From Herpetosiphon gulosus (GTDB lineage Bacteria; Chloroflexota; Chloroflexia; Chloroflexales; Herpetosiphonaceae): DNA of 64,000 bases. The notes below the pieces were generated by a model, which saw only the letters and a list, made by a program, of their open reading frames with translations, was not told where the DNA came from and searched no databases. Positions 17,154 through 25,953 of this stretch are shown here, one piece after another (positions within the stretch are counted from its first letter, which is position 1; each line of letters opens with the position of its first letter). The position numbers were made by a program, and so were the translations under genes. Where the stretch lies: positions 1 to 64,000 of the forward strand of contig NZ_BAABRU010000020.1 of assembly GCF_039545135.1 (NCBI RefSeq), in the 5' to 3' direction.

Positions 17154-17627
17154 ATGGAAGATGAACATCGTAGTTCACTACTTAGCTCAATCTCCGATAT
17201 GATTCGTCAATTGACATGGCTTTCACATCGCCAAAGCAGCCAAACCATGGAACGCTTGGGCTTAACCCTTTCGCAAGCAATTTTGCTGATTGCGCTCGAT
17301 GCCCACCAAGGCCGCGCCACCATGAGCGATCTTGGCCGGATTACCCAGCATGCTCCAGCCACCTTAACCGGAATTGTTGATCGCTTGATCGCCAACGATT
17401 TGGTAGCGCGTGAGCGTGACGAACAAGATCGACGAGTAGTCTTCGTAGAGCTTACGGATGCTGGGCGCGAAAAGATTGAAGCAATTAATGCTGAACGTTA
17501 TCGCGATATGTCGCAGCTGATGGAGCAATTCAATAATCAAGAATTGGAATTACTTTCCAGCATTGTTGAGCGTTTTGTGCACGAACTTGCTCGTTTGGAT
17601 GCAGCCAACTACCATGGCCCACGCTAA
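17154..17627 (+). CDS. MarR-family transcriptional regulator
   Basis: The ATG at 17154 has GAGGAA six bases upstream; the in-frame extension to 17013 crosses the operator-like palindrome and is unlikely. The 157-residue product has a winged helix with ATMSDLGRITQHAPATLTGIVDRLIANDLVARERDEQDRR, where the DxR wing motif is typical of MarR. It dimerises and binds a palindrome, usually released by small lipophilic ligands. Divergent from the RND exporter gene, which it most likely represses. A HisN-like phosphatase gene follows after 27 bases. Confidence 0.92.
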   Translation: MEDEHRSSLLSSISDMIRQLTWLSHRQSSQTMERLGLTLSQAILLIALDAHQGRATMSDLGRITQHAPATLTGIVDRLIANDLVARERDEQDRRVVFVELTDAGREKIEAINAERYRDMSQLMEQFNNQELELLSSIVERFVHELARLDAANYHGPR

Positions 17628-17654
17628 TTGTGTTGCCATGGAAGGATTCAAGCC

Positions 17655-18431
17655 ATGCCAAGTTTGCGTGAACTGTTGGATGTTGCGACCGAAGCGGCTT
17701 ATTTAGGTGGTCGCCGAACCCTGGCTTATTTTGGAGCTGATGTTCAAGTTGAAACCAAAGGCGATTCCACTCCCGTCACCCGTGCCGATCGCGAGGCCGA
17801 AACGATTATTCGCGACTATATTGGGCGCTATTTTCCAAGCCATACGATTATTGGCGAGGAGCACGGCGAGCAAAAGGGCGATGCCGATTATCGCTGGATT
17901 ATCGACCCGATTGATGGCACCAAAACCTTTATTCATGGTGTGCCGTTTTATGGCGTGCTGATTGGGCTAGAAATCAAGGGGGAGCCTAGTGTTGGTGCGG
18001 TCTATTTGCCAGCCTTCGATGAAATGTTGGCGGCTGCCAATGGCTTAGGTTGTAGCTGGAATGGCCGACCCGCCCATGTCAGTAAGGTTGATAATCTGGC
18101 TGAGGCTACCTTGCTGACTACCTCGGTCACTTCGGCCATGAAGCGCTCTGATGGCTATGAGCAACTGGTCGCCAAAACCAAACTCCAACGGACCTGGGGC
18201 GATTGCTATGGCTATGTGCTGGTAGCAACTGGTCGCGCCGAAATTATGCTTGATCCAGCCATGAACCCGTGGGATTGTGCGCCGATGCTGCCAATTTTGC
18301 GCGAGGCTGGTGGTCATTTCACTACTTGGGCAGGCGAGGCTACAATTTGGGGTGCTGATGGAATGGCGACTAACGCGGCATTGCATCAAGAAGTGCTGGC
18401 AATTCTAGCCACTGAGCAACGCAAAATTTAG
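17655..18431 (+). CDS. hisN: inositol-monophosphatase-family phosphatase, probably histidinol-phosphatase
   Basis: The ATG at 17655 follows GGAAGG by about eight bases. The 258-residue product has the family metal sites GEEHG (residue ~63), DPIDGT (Asp84, Asp87) and WDCAP near the C-terminus. The DGTKTF variation and overall sequence fit the HisN type, which removes phosphate from L-histidinol phosphate in histidine synthesis; inositol-1-phosphatase remains possible because both share these motifs. No other his gene is nearby. It lies just after the MarR gene, probably by read-through transcription rather than shared function. Confidence 0.78.
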   Translation: MPSLRELLDVATEAAYLGGRRTLAYFGADVQVETKGDSTPVTRADREAETIIRDYIGRYFPSHTIIGEEHGEQKGDADYRWIIDPIDGTKTFIHGVPFYGVLIGLEIKGEPSVGAVYLPAFDEMLAAANGLGCSWNGRPAHVSKVDNLAEATLLTTSVTSAMKRSDGYEQLVAKTKLQRTWGDCYGYVLVATGRAEIMLDPAMNPWDCAPMLPILREAGGHFTTWAGEATIWGADGMATNAALHQEVLAILATEQRKI

Positions 18432-18496
18432 CCACCTTTTAGGCTGGCTTGCGTAGACGTGTATCATAGTTAAAAGCCTTTAATTGAGATCATCCT

Positions 18497-20269
18497 ATGC
18501 AATGTCCTGCTTGTGGCGCGGCCACCACCAATGCTCATCAACGTACCTGTGATCAATGCAGCGCACCACTACCCCAACTGTTGGTAGCTGGTGCGTTGGT
18601 GATGAACCAATATCGGGTGATTCAGCCGTTGCGTGAGGGCGGCACTGGCCAAATCTACCTAGCCGAAGATACGCGCACCTTTGACCGTAAGTGTATTTTG
18701 AAACGCACGCTCTTGCAGGGCGGCAATGAATCGCGGCGGATGTTTGCGACTGAGGCCGAATTATTAACCCGCCTGCGCCATCCCCAAATTCCCCAAGTTT
18801 TTGCCTATTTTGAGGAAGCAGGGGTTGCCACAATTGTGATGGAATATGTGGCAGGACGTGATTTGGAGCATGGTCTAAGCCATCGGCTGATTGATGGTAC
18901 GTTTATGGCGGGCAAGTCACGCCCTCTTGAGCAAGTGTTGCGTGATGCGATTGTGATCTGCAAAATTTTAGAATATTTGCATGCCCTCAAGCCCGCGCTG
19001 GTTCATGGCGATATCAAGCCCGCCAATTTGATTCGCGATCGTGATAGCAATGAGCTTTTTTTGGTCGATTTTGGGGCTGCGGCAACCAGTGGCGTGGGCC
19101 AAACCTACGGCACACCTGGCTATGCCGCACCAGAGCAATATCGCAATCAGCGCTATCCGGCGAGCGATATTTATAACTTGGCCGCAACGATTTATCATCT
19201 ATTGACCGATGATAATCCCTGTGAGCACCCACTACAATTTCCCAAACTCACGAGCCTTTCGTCGCGGCTGCAACAAGTGCTTGGTCGGGCGCTACATGAG
19301 GATTTAAATCAACGGCCAAATGCGACAATTTTCCGTGATTTGCTTGAAGAAACGCTTGAGCCAACCTTGGTTCAGCCATTTAAATTTCCTAGTGGAGTAA
19401 CTCCATACACTGGTTACGACCTTGCTCAGGCAATTCAGGCCGATTGGGGCTATGGCTTGCATGCCTTAGTCAATGGTGATCTGAACACATGGTTGCGCCA
19501 GCATCAACAAACTGAATTGGCCATAAAAACTCATCGGATGTTGGTGCAAAACGAACGCCCAGAGCGGGTGCTCGATTTTCTAGTTGGCAGCTTAGCGCCC
19601 AATTTGTTAGTGGCGGAAGTCAAATTTGAATATAACACCGTGATGTTACCACTTGATGGAATGAGCGCTACACCGTTAACTGTTACTGTTCGCAATCGCG
19701 CGGCCCATATCAAAGCAATTGATGCCCCAGGGTGGCTACAGGTAGGGCCACCAGAATTATACGTTGTACCTGAGCAACCCCAACAATTTCAACTCGGGAT
19801 TGATCTTGATCGCAACCCACGACCTGGCCAAACTGCCAGTGTCAGTTTTGAAATTCGCGCAGGCGATGAAAAACCGCAACGGCGCAAACTAAAAATCCAG
19901 CTAGCCCAAGGCTACCTACCAAAGCCCGATACAGGCGATGTCTGGCCATTGATCGCAGGTTTAGGTGGTGGCGCAGGTATGCTAAGCATTATGTTGGCAG
20001 TGGCCTATCATCCCAACAACACCTTATTGATTGAAGCAGCAATTGGTTCGTTGATTGGAATTATTTGGACACTCATGTTTAGCGAATACAAAACCGATGT
20101 TGTGCTGCATATGTTATTGAGTATTGGCGGAGCATTACTGGCTGGTAGCATTTACGCGATCTACATTTTTGGTGCGTTTAATCCATTTACATTAACCGCC
20201 TTTTTCTATGCTTTAGGTGGTAGTTTAGCGTGTAATGCGGTCTATCACTACTTTTTTAAACACTTTTAA
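18497..20269 (+). CDS. membrane Ser/Thr protein kinase with N-terminal zinc ribbon
   Basis: The 590-residue product begins with a zinc ribbon (Cys3, Cys6, Cys18, Cys21). A kinase domain follows (about 40-300) with LREGGTGQIYLAED, HGDIKPAN (catalytic Asp172), VDFGAA and GTPGYAAPEQY. The middle (about 370-475) is an Ig-like beta domain (PLTVTVRNRAAHIKAI...). The last 100 residues hold about four membrane helices. Phosphorylation targets are unknown. The gene ends just before the tmRNA gene, which is on the other strand, and shares its bidirectional terminator. Confidence 0.9.
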   Translation: MQCPACGAATTNAHQRTCDQCSAPLPQLLVAGALVMNQYRVIQPLREGGTGQIYLAEDTRTFDRKCILKRTLLQGGNESRRMFATEAELLTRLRHPQIPQVFAYFEEAGVATIVMEYVAGRDLEHGLSHRLIDGTFMAGKSRPLEQVLRDAIVICKILEYLHALKPALVHGDIKPANLIRDRDSNELFLVDFGAAATSGVGQTYGTPGYAAPEQYRNQRYPASDIYNLAATIYHLLTDDNPCEHPLQFPKLTSLSSRLQQVLGRALHEDLNQRPNATIFRDLLEETLEPTLVQPFKFPSGVTPYTGYDLAQAIQADWGYGLHALVNGDLNTWLRQHQQTELAIKTHRMLVQNERPERVLDFLVGSLAPNLLVAEVKFEYNTVMLPLDGMSATPLTVTVRNRAAHIKAIDAPGWLQVGPPELYVVPEQPQQFQLGIDLDRNPRPGQTASVSFEIRAGDEKPQRRKLKIQLAQGYLPKPDTGDVWPLIAGLGGGAGMLSIMLAVAYHPNNTLLIEAAIGSLIGIIWTLMFSEYKTDVVLHMLLSIGGALLAGSIYAIYIFGAFNPFTLTAFFYALGGSLACNAVYHYFFKHF

Positions 20270-20277
20270 AACACCAA

Positions 20278-20301
20278 ATCCAGCCAACGAATTGGCTGGA
20301 T
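20278..20301. terminator. bidirectional terminator between the kinase gene and ssrA
   Basis: Perfect arms ATCCAGCCAA (20278-20287) and TTGGCTGGAT (20292-20301) close on a four-base loop. On the minus strand it lies 12 bases past the tmRNA 3' end and is followed by TTTGGTGTTTT; on the plus strand it follows the kinase stop codon. Confidence 0.8.
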
Positions 20302-20312
20302 CTGAGTCGATT

Positions 20313-20671
20313 TGGTGGAGATGGCGGGAATCGAACCCGCGTCCAAAAAGTTAAACCGCAAGCATCTACAAGCGTAGTCTATTGATTAAATCTTATCGGA
20401 GCACCACCCGATAGACAAAGCGGGCCACGACCAGCCTGTTAATCTTAGCCCCTAGCCCACAGACATAACTAGGGGAGCGACCCGACTAAGTGTCGCCGCT
20501 ACAAGCCCATCGGGCTGAGGCTAGTAGAGACGTGTTGCCTTAATTAGGCAGCAAGCGCTACAGGAGCGCGGAAAGTGTTTTTGCCAGTTAATGGCGTTGC
20601 CGATTTAACGAGGCTCAGCGTCTCGGCTTGCCACTTACGATTGGCCCTCCCTGTCGAAACCAAGCATCCCC
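20313..20671 (-). ncRNA. ssrA: transfer-messenger RNA (tmRNA)
   Basis: On the minus strand the 5' end reads GGGGATGCTTGGTTTCGACA and the 3' end GGTTCGATTCCCGCC...CACCA, including an encoded CCA. The acceptor ends pair with the G3-U pair that alanyl-tRNA synthetase needs. The tag frame (20585 down to 20544) reads GKNTFRAPVALAA then TAA, with the ALAA end recognised by proteases. A TGCTATAAT extended -10 lies about 33 bases upstream of the mature 5' end. tmRNA with SmpB frees stalled ribosomes. Confidence 0.97.
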
Positions 20672-20703
20672 AGGAGTTAGGCCTCTGCGTTCGAGGTCTT
20701 TGC

Positions 20704-20709
20704 ATTATA
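20704..20709 (-). promoter_or_regulatory. extended -10 element of the ssrA promoter
   Basis: TATAAT preceded by TGC on the minus strand, 33 bases before the tmRNA 5' end. Confidence 0.55.
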
Positions 20710-20862
20710 GCATACTCACCCTAAATCTTCATAAGACTTTTGTTGGAATTGCGATGGCTAGGGATCAGGGGCTAGGGGTCAGGGGTCAGAGGTTAGCGAA
20801 CAAAATAAGGCTTGAGTTCAAAAAATTACAATAACAATCCACTGAATACATATTTGGGGGTA

Positions 20863-20883
20863 CAGGGGGATGAAAACCCCCTG
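20863..20883. repeat. G/C-tract hairpin
   Basis: CAGGGGG and CCCCCTG arms surround ATGAAAA. No T-run follows, so a terminator role is doubtful. Confidence 0.5.
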
Positions 20884-21172
20884 TGTCTCCCTCCAGCGGA
20901 GGGACGGAAGGGAGGTGAATTCAATAGAAACCATCCATAAGACGTTTGTTGGAATTGCAGGCCACTAAGCATGCCGACTGAGCAACCCTCGGACTTTTGA
21001 TGGAATCTTTAAAATGCCTTGCTGGCCTCGATTAGAGCAAACTCGAAGCATTTAGGGCTTTGGGAACAACCAAAGCCGTTGATCCGTCTGATGGATACTT
21101 GGATACAAGCCTGCGAGGCCCAAAAAGCTTTATGGTATGATGCGTCTCAATTACTCAATGAGGATTTCGGTT

Positions 21173-21472
21173 ATGACAATAGTAGATGCTCCTCCTCCTA
21201 ATACGGCACGGGTTTTGCTTGATGGCGATTTGATGGTCAACAAAACTAAAGTGCCAGTGCTAATCTCCGCAGGTAATCATCGGTTGGTAGTTTTACAATC
21301 GCAAGCGCTCTATGATATTAAGGTTGGCGATAGTGGCCTGTTGGTCAGCGAAGCTCGTGGCCAGCAAGAAGTGCTGATCAGCGATATCGATCGTTTGGCC
21401 ATGGTTGTGCGCTATGAGTTATCGTCGCCGCCAGCCAATGATGATGATTTTGAATTGCCATCGCCCGAATAA
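21173..21472 (+). CDS. small hypothetical protein
   Basis: The ATG at 21173 follows GAGG by nine bases; upstream in-frame ATGs lack such a site. The 99-residue product (MTIVDAPPPNTARVLLDGDL...) looks like a small beta-rich domain with an acidic Asp/Glu/Pro tail. No family recognised. Its last 61 bases overlap the 3' end of the convergent Nudix gene, which is unusual but both frames look coding. Confidence 0.55.
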   Translation: MTIVDAPPPNTARVLLDGDLMVNKTKVPVLISAGNHRLVVLQSQALYDIKVGDSGLLVSEARGQQEVLISDIDRLAMVVRYELSSPPANDDDFELPSPE

Positions 21473-21957
21473 AGTTGACGCACGCTGGTATATGCTGGCT
21501 CAATCAATTCATTGGCAATAATTTGGCGTGGGCATGCCCGCCAATCGTGCTGATAATCGCTGGGCAATAGTGGTCGCAACCATTGGGGATACAACTCGGC
21601 TAAATCGCTATCTAAGGCTAGCCAATCGGCATAAATCGTTGGTTCCTCGCGAGAGCGCACCACAACCATGGGATCTTGCAAGTGCGCTCGGTAGTAAAAT
21701 ACGATTTCGTGTTTGGGCTTGGGCTTTTTGCGCCCCGCCATAAACATGCCTTCAGCAATATAGACCAGCCGCTCGATTTGAATTGTCACCCCAAACTCCT
21801 CGACAAACTCACGAATTAAACACTGTTCAGTCGTCTCACCTACTTCGAGGTGACCACCAGGTAGGGCGCAATAGCTGATGCCTTGTTGCTCAGAGCGATG
21901 TACCAATACCTGTTGATCGCGCACAATAATTGCTGCCACCCGCACAAAAAACTTCAT
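21412..21957 (-). CDS. Nudix hydrolase
   Basis: The ATG at 21957 follows GGGAGGG by six bases. The 181-residue product has the Nudix box GGHLEVGETT...REFVEEFGV, in which the usual ExxEExG glutamates are kept, and an early FVRVAAIIV strand. The substrate cannot be assigned. It is monocistronic and its 3' end overlaps a convergent small gene. Confidence 0.88.
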   Translation of the reverse strand: MKFFVRVAAIIVRDQQVLVHRSEQQGISYCALPGGHLEVGETTEQCLIREFVEEFGVTIQIERLVYIAEGMFMAGRKKPKPKHEIVFYYRAHLQDPMVVVRSREEPTIYADWLALDSDLAELYPQWLRPLLPSDYQHDWRACPRQIIANELIEPAYTSVRQLYSGDGNSKSSSLAGGDDNS

Positions 21958-22073
21958 CGAATACCCTCCCATTGCGAAAGCACTAATCGTTGCCCAACAC
22001 ACAAAGGGGATAGCCAGCATTTGCCAGCCTATGCTATCCTGAGGTTAATCATACCTATTAATGAGTGTAGTTT

Positions 22074-23252
22074 ATGGCTGATTTACGTCCTGCAATCCTC
22101 GGCGGCACGCCTTTGGCAACGTCGCCAATTCGCTTAGTTCGTCCAGTTTTACCAGAATTTGCCACCTTAGCCGCCGATGTTGAGCAAACTTTAATCAGCG
22201 GCATGGTCACCAAGGGCCAGCATTTAGCCGCATTTGAACAAGCGGTCGCCACCCATTTAGGCGTGGCGCATGCGATCGCGGTTTCAAGCTGCACCACCGG
22301 CTTGGCTTTAGTCTATCGCGCTTTGGGCTTAAACGGGCCAGTCATCGTGCCCAGTTTTACCTTTATGGCCACCGTCAGTGCCTTGATTTGGGCTGGGGCA
22401 ACCCCGCGCTTTGTGGAAATTGACCCCACGACCACCAATATCGATTTGGATGCAGTGCGGGCTGCATTAACGCCCGAAGTGCAGGCGATTGTAGCAGTGC
22501 ACAATTTTGGCAATCCAGCCGCAATCGCTGAACTCGAAGCAATCGCCACTGATGCTGGAATTCCCTTGATTTTTGATGCGGCTCATGGGTTTGGGGCGCA
22601 ATACGATGGGCGGCCTGTCGGTGGATTTGGCACTGCCGAATGTTTCAGCCTTAGCCCAACCAAGCTCTTGATTGCTGGCGAAGGCGGCATTGTTGCCACC
22701 AATAATGACGAGCTAGCCCACAAAATTCGCACAGGCCGCGAATATGGCAACGATGGCAAGTATGGCAGCGATTGGGCTGGCTTGAATGCTCGTATGGCCG
22801 AATATAACGCGATTATGGGGCGCTACAGCCTTGAGCAATTGGAGCAAGCCGCTCGCCAACGCAGCCAATACGCTGCGCTTTATTGGGCGGCCTTGTTTGC
22901 CACGCCTGGGATTGATTTCCAAAAAGTGCGCCCAAACGATCGTTGCTCTTACAAAGATTATTCAATCACGATCGAAGCCAGCGAATTTGGCATCAGTCGC
23001 GATTTGCTGAGCAAAGCCTTAGCGGCTGAGGGCATTGATAGTCGTGCTTATTACGATCCGCCAGTTCATCGCCATGCTGCCTATGCCCAATTTGCGCCCG
23101 CCGAGGGCAGCTTACCTAAAACCGACTGGTTAGCACAATCGAGTTTGAGCTTGCCGATCCACTCTGAAATGGAGTTCAGCACAATCGAAACCGTTTGCGC
23201 GGCGATCAAACGGATTCAGCTGTTTGGTGAGGAGTTAGCAGCAAGGCTATAG
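22074..23252 (+). CDS. DegT/DnrJ/EryC1/StrS-family sugar aminotransferase
   Basis: This 392-residue PLP enzyme has the family pattern SSCTTGLAL, VIVPSFTFMAT, FDAAHGFGA and SPTKLLIAGEGG, in which Lys197 would form the Schiff base. Family members transaminate nucleotide-activated keto-sugars for surface polysaccharides, or carry out related dehydrations. The TGREYGNDGKYG segment places it with sugar enzymes rather than amino-acid enzymes. It is followed by an epimerase-like gene, so the pair probably makes a modified NDP-sugar. Confidence 0.9.
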   Translation: MADLRPAILGGTPLATSPIRLVRPVLPEFATLAADVEQTLISGMVTKGQHLAAFEQAVATHLGVAHAIAVSSCTTGLALVYRALGLNGPVIVPSFTFMATVSALIWAGATPRFVEIDPTTTNIDLDAVRAALTPEVQAIVAVHNFGNPAAIAELEAIATDAGIPLIFDAAHGFGAQYDGRPVGGFGTAECFSLSPTKLLIAGEGGIVATNNDELAHKIRTGREYGNDGKYGSDWAGLNARMAEYNAIMGRYSLEQLEQAARQRSQYAALYWAALFATPGIDFQKVRPNDRCSYKDYSITIEASEFGISRDLLSKALAAEGIDSRAYYDPPVHRHAAYAQFAPAEGSLPKTDWLAQSSLSLPIHSEMEFSTIETVCAAIKRIQLFGEELAARL

Positions 23253-23336
23253 ACTATCGGAATATTCCGCGAGTTGCAATTGTTTCTTTGCCCCAGAGGC
23301 TATAGCTGTAATGGTTCATTGGGTTGTCAATGCATG

Positions 23337-23390
23337 CCCTCACCCCCAGCCCCTCTCCCACGGCGGCGGGAGAGGGGCTGGGGGTGAGGG
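23337..23390. repeat. GC-rich dispersed palindrome, copy 5, perfect
   Basis: This is the best copy of the family: 23-base arms (23337-23359 and 23368-23390) pair without mismatch around ACGGCGGC. The arms begin CCCTCACCCCC and end GGGGGTGAGGG. It sits between the aminotransferase and epimerase genes and could attenuate transcription, though no T-run follows. Confidence 0.9.
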
Positions 23391-23464
23391 AACGGTGAAA
23401 CTGATTTAACCTCATAATCCATGACACATAGCCAATTATGGCAGCTAGCGAAAGGAGCACTGCC

Positions 23465-24970
23465 TTGAAATTCTCACGCGCAATTGCTACGCGCCTCGTG
23501 GTCGATGCAATTCTCATCAATGTGGGCTTGTTATTGGCCTTTGTGGTGCGCTATATCACGATTGTAATCAACGAGCCAAGTTTGGCTGAACGCTTGATTT
23601 TGGATTATCGCGACCAATTTTTGAGCACCAGTTGGCTACTGACCAGCCTTGCGTTGGGTTTGCTGTGGATGTTTGGGGTCTATCACCATGTGCGCAGCTA
23701 TGCCCGCCGCTTCAAAGTAATCACCTTATTACAAGCCACCACGCTCGCCCATCTCGCGTATGGATTTAGCTTTTTCTTTCTGCGCTTCTTGCCGTTTGTT
23801 CCGCGTGGGGTGGTAGTGCTGAGTTGGGTATTTACTTCGGCGCTGGTAATTGGCATTCGCATTGCGCGCAATGTGGTGTTGGCGGTCGATGCCTTAGAAC
23901 GCCAAACCCCCAAGGTCGATCAGCCGATTAAGCATGTCTTGGTGATTGGCGGCGCAGGCTATATCGGCTCGTTAGTGCTGCGTCGCCTGCTCAATCAAGG
24001 CTATCATGTGCGGTTGGTCGATTCGCTGATGTATGGCGATGGAGCAATCCGCGAGCTTTACAATCACCCACAATTTGAATTTGTCCATGGCGATATGCGC
24101 CATATTGAAACCGTGGTGCGCTCATTGGTTGGCATGGATGCAGTAATTCACCTTGGGGCGATTGTGGGCGACCCTGCCTGTGCCATCGATGCCGATTTCA
24201 GTACTGAAATTAATCTGATTGCTACGCGCATGTTGGCTGAAGCCTGCAAAGGCTATGGGATTCGGCGCTTTATTTTTGCCTCGACCTGTAGCGTGTATGG
24301 CGCATCGGATGAATTGCTTGATGAGCGTTCAGCGCTCAATCCGGTTTCGCTTTACGCCCAAACCAAAATCGACTCCGAGACGATCTTGTTGGGCTTGGCA
24401 GATCAACAATTTGCCCCGACGATTCTGCGCTTTTCAACGATTTATGGTTTATCGCCCCGCCCGCGCTTTGATTTGGTGGTCAATTTGCTGACCGCCAAAG
24501 CCGTGCGCGAGGGCAAAATTACGGTATTTGGGGGCGATCAATGGCGGCCATTTGTGCATGCCGACGATGCCGCTCGCGCAGTGGTGATGAGCTTGAATGC
24601 GCCTTTAGCAGCCGTGCGCGGCGAGATTTTCAATGTTGGCTCGGATAGCCAAAATTACACCATCAGCGCCATCGGTGAATTGATTGGGCGTTTAATTCCC
24701 GATGCCGAGTTGGTATTACAAGGCAGCGATGTTGATAAGCGCAACTATCGCGTTTCGTTCGCCAAAATTGCTAAAGTGCTCAATTTCAGCCCTGAACACA
24801 CAGTTGAGGATGGGGTACGCGAAATCGAAGCTGCTTTGCGCGATGGCTCAATTGGCGATTATTACGACCCAGCTTATAACAACCATAAATTCCTAACCAA
24901 TGTTGATAATGCTCCGTTAATTCGGCTTGAAACGCCATGGGTCAACAAACGTGAGTCGATCAAGCAATGA
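23465..24970 (+). CDS. NAD-dependent epimerase/dehydratase fused to an N-terminal membrane module
   Basis: The TTG at 23465 follows AGGAG by seven bases; an in-frame ATG at 23438 has no such signal. The 501-residue product has about four N-terminal TM helices (residues 8-145) like those of polysaccharide-type CapD/WbpM proteins. An extended SDR domain follows with VIGGAGYIGS (~160-169) and the catalytic Tyr297-x3-Lys301 (YAQTK). The SDR part resembles UDP-glucose 4-epimerase-like enzymes. It probably modifies a nucleotide sugar at the inner face of the membrane. The next gene overlaps it by four bases (ATGA), so the two are translationally coupled. Confidence 0.85.
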   Translation: MKFSRAIATRLVVDAILINVGLLLAFVVRYITIVINEPSLAERLILDYRDQFLSTSWLLTSLALGLLWMFGVYHHVRSYARRFKVITLLQATTLAHLAYGFSFFFLRFLPFVPRGVVVLSWVFTSALVIGIRIARNVVLAVDALERQTPKVDQPIKHVLVIGGAGYIGSLVLRRLLNQGYHVRLVDSLMYGDGAIRELYNHPQFEFVHGDMRHIETVVRSLVGMDAVIHLGAIVGDPACAIDADFSTEINLIATRMLAEACKGYGIRRFIFASTCSVYGASDELLDERSALNPVSLYAQTKIDSETILLGLADQQFAPTILRFSTIYGLSPRPRFDLVVNLLTAKAVREGKITVFGGDQWRPFVHADDAARAVVMSLNAPLAAVRGEIFNVGSDSQNYTISAIGELIGRLIPDAELVLQGSDVDKRNYRVSFAKIAKVLNFSPEHTVEDGVREIEAALRDGSIGDYYDPAYNNHKFLTNVDNAPLIRLETPWVNKRESIKQ

Positions 24971-25953
24971 GCGAGCCTGCCGTGGAATTGTTGTTGGCGG
25001 CATGGTCAAGCCAACCAGCCGCCAATTTGGCGCAATTATGTGCCGCCTGTAGCCCAAGCGATTGGCAAACACTCGCTCGTCTAGCCGATTATCATGAAGT
25101 TGAGGGCTTGCTCTGGTCGGTGTTGCGCCAACAAGCCCTGCCACCGGAGCTAGCCGAACATTGGCGCGAACGCTATTACCTGACCGCACTACGCAACGAT
25201 TTGCGGCTGGACGAATTTCAACGAATTCAGCAATTGCTCAACGCCGAATCAATCGAAGTAGCCTTACTCAAAGGCATGGCCTTCGCGCCAACGATTTATT
25301 GCGCACTGGGCCAACGCCAAATGGGCGATATTGATTTATTAATTCAGCACGATAATTTGCAACGAGCTTGTGCGGTGTTATTCGCGGCGGGCTATGGCCT
25401 GAGTCAATACACGGTGCAAACATGGTCACAACAGCGGCGCAGCGGTGGCGAAGTTCGCTTACAAACGCCCAGTGGCGCAACTTTAGAATTACATTGGTGG
25501 TTATTTGCGGGGCTTTGGTCGCGTTGGGCTGGCTTGCATAACTATCCAGCTTGGCAACTTCAGCAAGTACACTATCAAACATTTACCTTGCCAGTGTTGG
25601 AGCCAATCACTCAGCTTTTGCATACTGCCCATCATCTAGCAATTAGCAATCAATATGGGGCTGGAATTGGCCGTATGCTAACTGATATTGATCGCTTGAT
25701 TACGACCTATGCATTTGATTGGCAACAGGTTTGGCATGAAGCGCAACGTTGGGGCTTGGCACATATGCTTTGGGGCGGGTTGCGTTTGGCTGAACAATGG
25801 TTTAATTCAGCAATTGAGTGGCATTGGCAGCCAAGTGCTTGGCGCAAAGCCTTGCTCGAACGCTGCTTACCAAGCCAAAAACTCTTGTGCGGGTTAGATC
25901 CGCGCTTGCAACGCTGGTGGCGTTATGCAATTTTGGCCAGTGCTTTGGATTGA
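24967..25953 (+). CDS. uncharacterised nucleotidyltransferase-fold protein
   Basis: The start overlaps the previous stop as ATGA. The 328-residue product has the nucleotidyltransferase pattern LLKGMAFAP then MGDIDLLI, with Asp121 and Asp123 as likely metal ligands, and a third polar strand LELHWW. This fits the group often found in polysaccharide and peptide-modification clusters (NTP_transf_5 type), whose reaction is unknown. Together with the aminotransferase and epimerase it probably serves a sugar-modification pathway. The 3' end overlaps the convergent STAS gene by 31 bases. Confidence 0.82.
   Translation: MSEPAVELLLAAWSSQPAANLAQLCAACSPSDWQTLARLADYHEVEGLLWSVLRQQALPPELAEHWRERYYLTALRNDLRLDEFQRIQQLLNAESIEVALLKGMAFAPTIYCALGQRQMGDIDLLIQHDNLQRACAVLFAAGYGLSQYTVQTWSQQRRSGGEVRLQTPSGATLELHWWLFAGLWSRWAGLHNYPAWQLQQVHYQTFTLPVLEPITQLLHTAHHLAISNQYGAGIGRMLTDIDRLITTYAFDWQQVWHEAQRWGLAHMLWGGLRLAEQWFNSAIEWHWQPSAWRKALLERCLPSQKLLCGLDPRLQRWWRYAILASALD

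Larger units (their letters stand above)
20672..21172. other. intergenic region with short repeats, no gene seen
   Basis: This 500-base gap holds the ssrA promoter, a mosaic repeat (GGGATCAGGGGCTAGGGGTCAGG type, about 20760-20800), and a 23-base direct repeat with one mismatch (20730-20752 and 20936-20958). A hairpin with CAGGGGG/CCCCCTG arms lies at 20863-20883. No ORF with a ribosome-binding site was found. Confidence 0.6.
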
